A stretch of 13,674 bases of DNA from JAJPHJ01 sp035622315 (GTDB lineage: Bacteria > Vulcanimicrobiota > Vulcanimicrobiia > Eremiobacterales > Eremiobacteraceae). The stretch is taken from positions 1 through 13,674 of the forward strand of contig DASPVP010000100.1 in assembly GCA_035622315.1 (NCBI GenBank). Direction: 5' to 3'. The stretch's first letter is position 1. Every line of letters begins with the position of its first letter. Below the pieces are notes generated by a model. The model was not told where the DNA came from and did no database searches. It saw only the letters and a program-made list of their open reading frames with translations. Positions 6,371-13,071 of the stretch are shown here, one piece after another. Position numbers and translations under genes: made by a program.

Positions 6371-6756
6371 GCCCGAGCCCGCGGCCGGGGCGCATCCGCA
6401 TCACCGGCATGCGCTTCTGGGGCAAACATGGCGCGAATCCGGGCGAGCGCGAAACTGAGCAACCTATCGACGTGGAACTCGAGGTGACTGCCGACATGGC
6501 GGTGCCGGCCGCGTCCGACCGTCTCGACGATGCGATCGATTACACTACGCTCTTCGACGCATGCGAGCGCGTGGTGACCGCGGAATCGTTCGCGCTGCTC
6601 GAAGCCATTGCTGCGAAGATCCTCGACAGGGTCTGCGAGATGCCACGCGTCACAGAGGCGATCGTGCGCGTGAGCAAACCGCGCTTGCTTGAGGGAGCCA
6701 CGCCACAGGTGGAGCTCGTGCGAGCGAAGGCCGACCACCCGGGCATGCCGAACTGA
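6367..6756 (+). CDS. folB: Dihydroneopterin aldolase FolB
   Basis: FolB cleaves 7,8-dihydroneopterin to 6-hydroxymethyl-7,8-dihydropterin and glycolaldehyde, two steps before FolP. The product has 129 residues, slightly longer than the usual 120 because of a Pro-rich N-terminus. FWGKHGANPGERE (17-29) is the pterin-binding start with Glu27. IDYTTLF holds the catalytic Tyr59, and VRVSKPR holds the catalytic Lys104. Their spacing matches the Glu22/Tyr54/Lys100 triad known from characterised enzymes. The ATG at 6367 overlaps the folP stop (ATGA), and an ATG-frame extension to 6313 lies inside folP. No folK or folE is adjacent, although folK often follows folB. The next gene begins 6 nt downstream. 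Confidence 0.94.
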   Translation: MSPSPRPGRIRITGMRFWGKHGANPGERETEQPIDVELEVTADMAVPAASDRLDDAIDYTTLFDACERVVTAESFALLEAIAAKILDRVCEMPRVTEAIVRVSKPRLLEGATPQVELVRAKADHPGMPN

Positions 6757-6762
6757 TCGAAA

Positions 6763-7362
6763 ATGGCGGAGAACAAGAAGGCGCGCGCCCACGATGAGCC
6801 TTCCAGCTTGCTGCGGTTCGTCCGCACGCAGGTCGACCCGCTTTCCCGGGCGTTCGTCGCGACGCCGCTCGCGAGATTGACGGTACGCACGGCACAAGGC
6901 AGCGTGACGCTCGCCAAGACCTCAAGCGCACCCGCTCGTAAGGGGGCAGAACCTGGATCGGCCGACGTGCGCGGAGCCGACGCCGCGAAACCGGCCGGCC
7001 GGCACGGGCACGTGGCCCTCGTGCCCAGCCAAAACGGTGAGGCTGGCCGGACCTACGTGACGATCAACGCGGAAGTCGTCGGCGTCTTCCGCGACGCCGC
7101 GCAGCCTCCAGCGCCCGGAGAGGCGCTGAAGAGCGATCAAGTGCTCGGCTACATCGAGGCGTTGCGTTTGCGCAACGAGGTGCGCTGTCCGCTGGATGCC
7201 ACGCTCGTCGCGCAGGTCGTCGTGGACGGCCAACCTGTGGATTTCGGCGAGTCGCTTTTCGTCGTCGACACGACCGGTGCTCCCCCCGCGCAACTGCAGA
7301 CCGAGGAGATCGCGGCCACAGCTCCGGCGGCGGACGAGGTCGCCGAACCCCCGCGCATGTAG
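6763..7362 (+). CDS. AccB-like biotin carboxyl carrier protein with the biotinyl lysine replaced by Arg
   Basis: The 199-residue protein has the shape of AccB, the acetyl-CoA carboxylase subunit that carries biotin. The N-terminal segment (about 14-52) resembles the AccB oligomerisation region (LLRFVRTQVDP, LTVRTAQGSVTLAK). An Ala/Gly/Pro-rich linker (about 53-85) follows. The carrier fold (about 103-172) contains INAEVVGVFRDAAQPPAPGE, SDQVLGYIEAL, CPLDATLVAQVVVDGQPVDF and GESLFVVD. The biotinylation site EAMKM-NE reads E132-A-L-R135-L-R-N-E here: Arg occupies the biotin-lysine position and both flanking Met are Leu. The codon CGT at 7165-7167 differs at all three bases from either Lys codon, so a single read error cannot explain it. 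An acidic Ala/Pro-rich tail (173-199) is extra. It sits directly before an intact accC. It may be a structural or regulatory subunit, or a decayed paralog, with the working carrier elsewhere. Homology is secure; function is open. Confidence 0.85.
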   Translation: MAENKKARAHDEPSSLLRFVRTQVDPLSRAFVATPLARLTVRTAQGSVTLAKTSSAPARKGAEPGSADVRGADAAKPAGRHGHVALVPSQNGEAGRTYVTINAEVVGVFRDAAQPPAPGEALKSDQVLGYIEALRLRNEVRCPLDATLVAQVVVDGQPVDFGESLFVVDTTGAPPAQLQTEEIAATAPAADEVAEPPRM

Positions 7363-7387
7363 CGCTGCACCAACCGGCGCGGTCACT

Positions 7388-7392
7388 GGAGA
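7388..7392 (+). promoter_or_regulatory. Ribosome binding site for accC, supporting a GTG start
   Basis: GGAGA lies 6 nt before the GTG at 7399. It is one of the clearest Shine-Dalgarno sites in the window and fixes the start so that the protein begins MFAKVLIANRGEIA, the usual AccC N-terminus. Confidence 0.7.
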
Positions 7393-7398
7393 TAGAAG

Positions 7399-8775
7399 GT
7401 GTTTGCTAAGGTCCTCATCGCGAATCGAGGCGAGATCGCGATCCGCGTGATCCGCGCGTGTCGCGAGCTCGGCGTCAAGACGGTGGCGGTGTTTTCGGAA
7501 GCAGATCGCCAAGCGTTGCATCCACGATTCGCAGATGAGGCGTACTGCATCGGCCCACCGCAGACGACGCGCTCGTACCTCAACGTCCCCAACATCATCA
7601 GCGCGGCAGAGATCGCGGGCGTGGATGCGATCCACCCTGGCTATGGCTTTCTTTCCGAGAACGCGCAGTTCGCAGAGATCTGCGCGTCGCACGGTTTCAA
7701 GTTCATCGGACCCTCGCCTAAGGCGATCTCGCTCATGGGCGACAAATCGTCGGCCAAAGAGCGCATGCTGGAAGCCGGCGTGCCGGTGATCCCCGGCTCG
7801 AGCATCATCGAATCTGACGAGCAAGCGCGCAGGTTCGCACGCGAAGTCGGTTTCCCGGTGCTCATCAAAGCCACGGCGGGCGGCGGCGGCAAGGGCATGC
7901 GCATCGTCGGCCGGGAGGCAGACCTCGCGGCCGGCATCGCAGCCGCGACAGGCGAGGCGCAGGCAGCCTTCGGCGACGGCCGCGTGTACGTAGAGAAACT
8001 GCTCGTGCGGCCCCGGCACATCGAAGTCCAGGTGCTTGCGGACGAATACGGTCACGCCATCCACGTCGGCGAACGGGATTGCTCGATCCAAAAGCCGAGC
8101 CATCAGAAGCTGTTAGAGGAAACCCCGGCGCCCAACCTCGATCCCGGCATCCGCGCCGATCTGCTCGCGAGCGCGGTGAGAGCCGCGCGCGCGGTAGACT
8201 ACGCCAACGCGGGGACCCTCGAGTTCCTCGTGAGCGACGATGGCCGCTATTACTTCATGGAGATGAACACGCGCATCCAAGTCGAGCACCCCATCACTGA
8301 GGTCGTCTACGGGATCGATCTCGTGAAGTGGCAGATCCGGATCGCAGCAGGCGAGCGGCTCACGCGGCGTCAGGAGGAGATCAAGCCCAACGGTCACGCC
8401 ATCGAATGCCGCATCAATGCCGAGGACGCTGCGCACGCGTTTCGCCCCACCGCCGGACGGTTGGGCACCGTGTTGCTGCCGGGCGGACCAGGCGTGCGGG
8501 TCGACACGCACATCTTCTCAGGAACCGAAGTGCCGCCGTACTACGACTCGATGCTGGCGAAGATCATCGTCACCGACCGGACGCGCAACAACACGATCGT
8601 GCGCATGCGGCGCGCGCTCGCCGAGACGGAGATCCAAGGCGTCGAGACGACCGTCCCCATCCACGATCGCATTCTCGCGATGAATTCGTTCCTCGACGGG
8701 CATACCTATGTGACCTGGTTGCGCGAACACGTCCTGCAGCCGCAGAGCGCGGTGGGAGCTGCCCATGGCGGCTGA
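7399..8775 (+). CDS. accC: Acetyl-CoA carboxylase, biotin carboxylase subunit AccC
   Basis: AccC uses ATP and bicarbonate to carboxylate the biotin on its carrier protein, the first half-reaction of fatty acid synthesis. The 458-residue protein is full length. It opens with KVLIANRGEIAIRVIRA and has HPGYGFLSEN in the N-terminal domain. The ATP-grasp glycine loop KATAGGGGKGMR covers 157-168. The active-site run EMNTRIQVEHP supplies Glu288, Asn290, Arg292 and Glu296, at the same numbers as in the E. coli enzyme. GHAIECRINAED and PPYYDSMLAKI mark the C-terminal domain. All catalytic residues that can be placed are intact, in contrast with the AccB-like gene 36 nt upstream. Length and the absence of a fused carrier domain exclude pyruvate or propionyl-CoA carboxylase alpha chains. 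The stop overlaps nusB by 11 nt. No carboxyltransferase accA/accD gene is in the window. Confidence 0.97.
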   Translation: MFAKVLIANRGEIAIRVIRACRELGVKTVAVFSEADRQALHPRFADEAYCIGPPQTTRSYLNVPNIISAAEIAGVDAIHPGYGFLSENAQFAEICASHGFKFIGPSPKAISLMGDKSSAKERMLEAGVPVIPGSSIIESDEQARRFAREVGFPVLIKATAGGGGKGMRIVGREADLAAGIAAATGEAQAAFGDGRVYVEKLLVRPRHIEVQVLADEYGHAIHVGERDCSIQKPSHQKLLEETPAPNLDPGIRADLLASAVRAARAVDYANAGTLEFLVSDDGRYYFMEMNTRIQVEHPITEVVYGIDLVKWQIRIAAGERLTRRQEEIKPNGHAIECRINAEDAAHAFRPTAGRLGTVLLPGGPGVRVDTHIFSGTEVPPYYDSMLAKIIVTDRTRNNTIVRMRRALAETEIQGVETTVPIHDRILAMNSFLDGHTYVTWLREHVLQPQSAVGAAHGG

Positions 8776-9274
8776 GCGGCGCGAGCACCGATTGGCCCTC
8801 GAGATCCTCTACGCGGTCGAGGTCGGCAAGACCACGCTCGACGACGCGTTACGGCAAGCTCGGGAACAAGTCGGCGTCTTCAGCCGCGGCGACCAAGCTC
8901 GCCTCGAGGATCCGTACGAGCCTGAGTACCCCGCCGTCGAACGGCGCTCGGACGCGCCCAAGGCGACCGACTGGACTCTCGTCGAGCAGATCGTCCGAGG
9001 CACGCTGGCGCACCGCGAAGAGCTTGCCGGCGAACTCGCCGCCTTGCTGCAGCATTGGACTTTCGATCGGCTTGCCGGCATCGATCGCATCGTTCTCGAG
9101 ATGGGTGCGTGGGAGCTGCGGTATCGGCACAGCGTCGCGACAACTGACGTGATTAACCATGCGGTCGAGCTCGCGCGACGCCTTTCCACTGCTCAGTCTG
9201 CGAGCTTTGTCAACGCGCTGCTAGACGCGTTCGCGAAAACCCCAGTGCCGCCCAAGTCGAGCACGGCGTCGTGA
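8765..9274 (+). CDS. nusB: Transcription antitermination factor NusB
   Basis: NusB binds boxA RNA together with NusE (ribosomal protein S10) and supports antitermination of rRNA transcription. The 169-residue protein has the all-helical family layout. The Arg-rich start ERREHRLALEILYAVE is the RNA-binding helix. The C-terminal half has IDRIVLEMGAWELRY (106-120), VINHAVELARRLS (129 onward; most homologs have INEAVELAK) and SFVNALLDAF. Between helices one and two lies an unusual polar insertion at about 38-70 (rich in Asp, Glu, Pro and Arg) that makes the protein about 30 residues longer than typical NusB. A short Pro/Ser tail ends it. The ATG at 8765 overlaps the accC end, and the stop overlaps the next gene as GTGA. 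The accB-accC-nusB-xseA order matches a known conserved neighbourhood, which supports the call. Confidence 0.94.
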   Translation: MAAERREHRLALEILYAVEVGKTTLDDALRQAREQVGVFSRGDQARLEDPYEPEYPAVERRSDAPKATDWTLVEQIVRGTLAHREELAGELAALLQHWTFDRLAGIDRIVLEMGAWELRYRHSVATTDVINHAVELARRLSTAQSASFVNALLDAFAKTPVPPKSSTAS

Positions 9275-11421
9275 GCGCAAAAGGGCGCAGACGGATGCGG
9301 ATCGCGATCAGCCTCATCCTGCTCTGCATCGCTGCCATCGTGCTCGCCGGCGCCGGAGCGGTCATCTGGGTGATCGGCGCTTATGGCCAAGGCCTGCCCG
9401 ACATCAGCACCCTCGCGGTCATCGAACCCACCTCCCCCACCACGATCGTCGCGCGCGATGGCACTAAACTCGCGCGCCTGTACAACAAGTTCGATGTCTA
9501 CGTCCCGATCACGGACATCCCGCTCGTCATGCGCGAGGCGGTGATCGCGACCGAAGACGAGCGCTTCTATTCCCACCACGGCATCGATCTGCGCGGTATA
9601 GTGCGCGCTGCGATCGCGAACTACGAGCATGAGGAGATCACCCAGGGTGCGAGCACCATCACGCAGCAGCTCGCGCGGCGCCTGTTCCTCAGCGACCAGC
9701 GGACGATGACCCGCAAGATCCAAGAGGCGCTCTTGGCGATCGAGATCGAGCGCGACTATAGCAAAGACGAGATCCTCGAGCGTTATCTCAATCTCGTGTA
9801 TTTCGGCGCCGGGGCATATGGGGTCCAAGCCGCAGCGCACGCCTACTTCGGCACCGACGTCAGCAAGCTCACCTTGCCGCAAGCGAGTCTGCTCGCGGGT
9901 CTCATCGCCGCGCCGTCGCTTTATTCGCCCTACAACGACATGGACGCGGCGAAGGACCGACAGCGCCACGTGCTCGATCGTATGGTCGAGAACGGCTACG
10001 TCACGCAAGCGCAGGCAGACGCCGCCGCGGCCGAGCCGATCAAGCTGAGCGGCGCGCCCGACAACGGCATCGCGTCCTATCGCTATCCATATTTCACGAC
10101 GTACGTGATCGCGCAGCTCGTGCGTCAATTCGGCTACGATCGCATCTTCCGGGGCGGCCTGACCGTGTACACGTCGCTATCGCCGCGGCTGCAAGACCTC
10201 GCGCAAAAAGCCGTCACCGCAGGCGTGGCGGCGGGTAGCGCCGAGGGGTACGGCATGCACCAGGGCGCGCTCGTCGCCGAAGACCCGAGCTCGGGCGAGA
10301 TCCTCGCGATGGTGGGAGGCATCGGGTTTTCGGCCAAAAGCCAGTTCAACCGCGCGTGGCAAGCCAGGCGCCAACCCGGTTCTTCCTTTAAAGGGTTCGT
10401 GTACTCGGCAGCGGTCGACAAGGGAGTGCCGGTGTCGAGCGTCTATCAGGACGCGCCCGTTACCTACGCCGCCGGCGACGGCAGCGACTACAAACCGCTC
10501 GACGACGATCACCGCTATCTCGGCGCCATAACCTTGCGCAAAGCGTTCGAGCTGTCGCGCAACATCGTCGCGGTGCGCTTGGCGAACGACATCGGGATCG
10601 ACACCGTCGTCGACTACGCGCACAACATGGGCATCACCGAGGACTTGGAACCCGATCTGTCGCTCGCCCTGGGAACCGCCGTCGTCTCTCCTTTAGATAT
10701 GGTGTCGGGGTACTCCACGATCGCTGACGGCGGCGTGTTCACGCCGCCCCAAGGCATCAGGTACATCACCGATGCCTACGGCCAGATCATCGTGGACAAT
10801 CGCTATCCCCAGCGGCGACCTGTGCTCGCGCCCGGCACCGCCTACATCATGACGACCATGATGGAGGGCGTGATCACGGAGGGCACGGGCTACCCGAATG
10901 CGATCATCGGCCGGCCGGCTGCGGGCAAGACGGGCACGACATCGGACTTCCGCGACGCTTGGTTTGTGGGATTCGTGCCGCAACTCGCCGCCGCCGTGTG
11001 GGTAGGCAATGACGACTACTCGCGCATGTACGAATCATACGGCGGTAACGTGCCCGCGCGGATCTGGGCGGCCTTCATGAAAAGCGCGCTCACCAAGACG
11101 CCGGTGGAGAATTTTGGACCGGTGCCCCCGGACGTGGTGGCGGTCCGCATCTGCGGCGACAACCGGCGCGCGCCGCCGGGCGTACGCGGGTATTCGGAGT
11201 GGTTCTTGAACGGCACGGCGCCGCTCGCGTATTGCGTGCCGCATCCCGCACCAAAACCGAGCACCGCCCTGACGGGAGGCGTAGCGCTCCCCTTCGGCCC
11301 GCTCGCGACGCCGTCTGCGGGAACAGACGTGGATGCAGCGCAGCCGAGTCCGGCGGAAAGTCCTTTGCCTCAGAGCACCGATTCGACGGACGCCCCGCAG
11401 CCGCAGCCCACGCAGACCTGA
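9271..11421 (+). CDS. Class A penicillin-binding protein, PBP1A type (transglycosylase/transpeptidase)
   Basis: This bifunctional enzyme polymerises lipid II into glycan strands and cross-links the peptides at the outer face of the inner membrane. The 716-residue protein has a short cytoplasmic basic stretch and a membrane anchor (about 10-36). The glycosyltransferase domain (GT51, about 55-230) has ATEDERFYSHHGID with catalytic Glu95, then QGASTITQQLARRLF, RKIQEALLAIEIE, and LNLVYFGAGAYGVQAAA. The transpeptidase domain has Ser371-Ser-Phe-Lys374 (SxxK), Ser429-Arg-Asn431 (SxN) and Lys553-Thr-Gly555 (KTG), so both activities look intact. The C-terminal end from about 660 is a Pro/Ser/Thr/Ala-rich low-complexity tail, probably disordered and periplasmic. 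The GTG start at 9271 shares a GTGA overlap with the nusB stop, and the stop shares one base with the xseA start (TGATG). Common names for such genes are mrcA or ponA; the exact ortholog is not decided. Confidence 0.95.
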   Translation: MSAKGRRRMRIAISLILLCIAAIVLAGAGAVIWVIGAYGQGLPDISTLAVIEPTSPTTIVARDGTKLARLYNKFDVYVPITDIPLVMREAVIATEDERFYSHHGIDLRGIVRAAIANYEHEEITQGASTITQQLARRLFLSDQRTMTRKIQEALLAIEIERDYSKDEILERYLNLVYFGAGAYGVQAAAHAYFGTDVSKLTLPQASLLAGLIAAPSLYSPYNDMDAAKDRQRHVLDRMVENGYVTQAQADAAAAEPIKLSGAPDNGIASYRYPYFTTYVIAQLVRQFGYDRIFRGGLTVYTSLSPRLQDLAQKAVTAGVAAGSAEGYGMHQGALVAEDPSSGEILAMVGGIGFSAKSQFNRAWQARRQPGSSFKGFVYSAAVDKGVPVSSVYQDAPVTYAAGDGSDYKPLDDDHRYLGAITLRKAFELSRNIVAVRLANDIGIDTVVDYAHNMGITEDLEPDLSLALGTAVVSPLDMVSGYSTIADGGVFTPPQGIRYITDAYGQIIVDNRYPQRRPVLAPGTAYIMTTMMEGVITEGTGYPNAIIGRPAAGKTGTTSDFRDAWFVGFVPQLAAAVWVGNDDYSRMYESYGGNVPARIWAAFMKSALTKTPVENFGPVPPDVVAVRICGDNRRAPPGVRGYSEWFLNGTAPLAYCVPHPAPKPSTALTGGVALPFGPLATPSAGTDVDAAQPSPAESPLPQSTDSTDAPQPQPTQT

Positions 11422-12794
11422 TGCGCAGCCTCTTCGACGCCCCGGCGATCTCGGTCGGCGAGCTCTGCCGCCGGATCCGGCGGGCGCTCGCGTCGCAATT
11501 CCCAGGCCCGGTGCGGGTGGTCGGCGAGATCTCGAAATGTTATCGCGCCGGCGGCGGCAACGTCTACTTCTCGCTCAAGGATCGCGAAGGGCTCATCGAT
11601 TGCGTCTGCTTCGAGAGCGACGTGCGCCGGCTGCAGACGAAGCTGCCGCTCGAAGACGGTGTGGCGGTAGAGGTCGCGGGCTTCGTCCAGATATACGATC
11701 GCAAGAGCGCATACCAGTTGCGCGTCACGGACATCGTGCCGTTCGGGCTCGGCGCGATGCATGTGGCCTCCGAAAGGCTCAAAGCCCGGCTCGCAGAACT
11801 CGGGCTGTTCGCGCAGGAGCGTAAGCGCCCCATTCCATCGTTCATCACGGCCGTCGCGATCGTCACGAGCCCCGACGCAGCCGTGCTCTCGGACTTCATC
11901 ACGACGTGCCGGCGCAGAGGCGCATACGTCAAGATCCGCATCGTTCCCGCACCCGTGCAAGGCATCGCGGCCGCACCTGGCCTCGTACGCGCGATACGTG
12001 CTGCCGGGCGATTGCCCGTCGACGTGATCGTCGTGGCCCGGGGCGGCGGCTCGCCTGAAGATCTGTGGGCGTTCAACACCGAAGAGGTCGCGCTCGCGAT
12101 CGCGGGATCGCCCCTGCCGGTCATCAGCGCCGTGGGGCACGAGATCGACCACACGATCGCGGACCTCGTTGCGGACCTGCGGGCGCCGACCGCGACCGCG
12201 GCCGCCGAATTCGTAGCCGCAGAGCGTGCCGCGCTGCTCGAGCGGATTGGGATCGCGCAAGCACGGCTGCAGCGAGCGCTCTCGCGCGCGACGAAAGCTC
12301 CGCTCGCCGAGCTGGCGCGTGCGGGCGCACGGCTCTCGCGCGCTGCGATCTCCGTTGTCGCGAGCCGCAGGCAGCAGCTCGACGAACTCCATGGCGCGCT
12401 CGCACGCAAAGACCCCAAGACGAAGATCGCCGGCTGGCGAGAACGAGCGCGGCGTGCCGCAGCGCGACTGCCGCTCGTCGGCGCAAGGGCACTGCTGGCC
12501 AAACGAGCCGCGGCGGGCGCAGCAGATCGCGATTTGGAGCGAGGCGTCCTCCGCGCGCTCGCCGCGCGCACCGGACCGCTTGAAGTCTTGGACGCTCGCT
12601 TACAAGCCCTCGCGCCTCGCCGGACCCTAGCGAGGGGCTATGCGATCGTCTACGATGCGGAGGGGCGCGTGCTGACGAGCTCCTCTGGAGCGCGCATCGG
12701 GGAGAGGATCGGCGTCGAATTGAAATCCGGGTCGCTTGGAGCGCAGGTGACGGAGAAGGATGTCTATGGCAAAGACGAACGCGAAGCAGATTGA
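11421..12794 (+). CDS. xseA: Exodeoxyribonuclease VII large subunit XseA
   Basis: XseA is the catalytic subunit of exonuclease VII, which degrades single-stranded DNA from both ends into oligonucleotides in repair. The 457-residue protein begins with the OB-fold DNA-binding domain (about 9-105: ISVGELCRRIRRAL, VVGEISKC, NVYFSLKD). The catalytic domain shows VAIVTSPDAAVLSDF, RGGGSPEDLWAFN (207-219) and SAVGHEIDHTIAD with His240, then LRAPTATAAAE. A long Ala/Arg-rich helical region (about 265-410), predicted coiled coil, binds the small XseB subunits in known structures. The protein ends with APRRTLARGYAIV and a short beta region. The ATG at 11421 shares its first base with the stop of the PBP gene; frames further upstream run inside that gene. 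The end overlaps xseB by 29-35 nt, so the two subunits are coupled. Confidence 0.96.
   Translation: MRSLFDAPAISVGELCRRIRRALASQFPGPVRVVGEISKCYRAGGGNVYFSLKDREGLIDCVCFESDVRRLQTKLPLEDGVAVEVAGFVQIYDRKSAYQLRVTDIVPFGLGAMHVASERLKARLAELGLFAQERKRPIPSFITAVAIVTSPDAAVLSDFITTCRRRGAYVKIRIVPAPVQGIAAAPGLVRAIRAAGRLPVDVIVVARGGGSPEDLWAFNTEEVALAIAGSPLPVISAVGHEIDHTIADLVADLRAPTATAAAEFVAAERAALLERIGIAQARLQRALSRATKAPLAELARAGARLSRAAISVVASRRQQLDELHGALARKDPKTKIAGWRERARRAAARLPLVGARALLAKRAAAGAADRDLERGVLRALAARTGPLEVLDARLQALAPRRTLARGYAIVYDAEGRVLTSSSGARIGERIGVELKSGSLGAQVTEKDVYGKDEREAD
12752..12759 (+). promoter_or_regulatory. Ribosome binding site of xseB inside the xseA end
   Basis: GGAGAAGG touches the ATG at 12760 but gives 6 nt from AAGG to the ATG at 12766. 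The second ATG therefore has the better spacing. Confidence 0.6.
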
Positions 12795-13071
12795 TCGCAC
12801 CAACGCGGGGTTGAAGAAGAAACCGAGCTTCGAAGAAGCGCTGGCTCGGCTCGAAGGCATCGTCGAACAGCTCGATGACGGCGAGCTCCCGCTCGCGAAA
12901 TCCCTTGAGCTCTTCAAAGAAGGCCGGACGCTTGCGGCGTTCTGCCGCGGGTTGCTCGAACAGGCCGAACTCGACGTGAAGACGGCCCTCGAACAGCCTC
13001 GTCAGATCGCGGACTACGATGCCGGCCTTCCCGATGACGGCCGCGTGCTGGACGAAGAAGACGGGGCGTAG
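12766..13071 (+). CDS. xseB: Exodeoxyribonuclease VII small subunit XseB
   Basis: XseB is the small helical subunit that wraps the coiled-coil arm of XseA in exonuclease VII. From ATG 12766 the protein has 101 residues (103 from ATG 12760). The conserved core at about 21-77 reads SFEEALARLEGIVEQLDDGE, then LPLAKSLELFKEGRTLAAFC and a final LEQAELDV, a hallmark helical hairpin. The Lys-rich N-terminus (about 20 residues) and the acidic Asp/Glu tail are variable extensions and make it longer than the usual 70-85 residues. It overlaps xseA upstream and the tlyA start downstream, so it is translated as part of a coupled xseA-xseB-tlyA series. The family call is very secure. Confidence 0.95.
   Translation: MAKTNAKQIDRTNAGLKKKPSFEEALARLEGIVEQLDDGELPLAKSLELFKEGRTLAAFCRGLLEQAELDVKTALEQPRQIADYDAGLPDDGRVLDEEDGA

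Noticed and set aside
6986..7016. GGCCGGCCGG hairpin-like sequence
   Set aside because: It falls in the Ala/Gly/Pro linker of the AccB-like gene, has no T tract, and is expected by chance at this GC content.
6922..8103. 393-codon open frame on the minus strand opposite the AccB-like gene and accC
   Set aside because: It shows no recognisable domain and crosses the gap between two real genes; it is explained by codon bias on the + strand.
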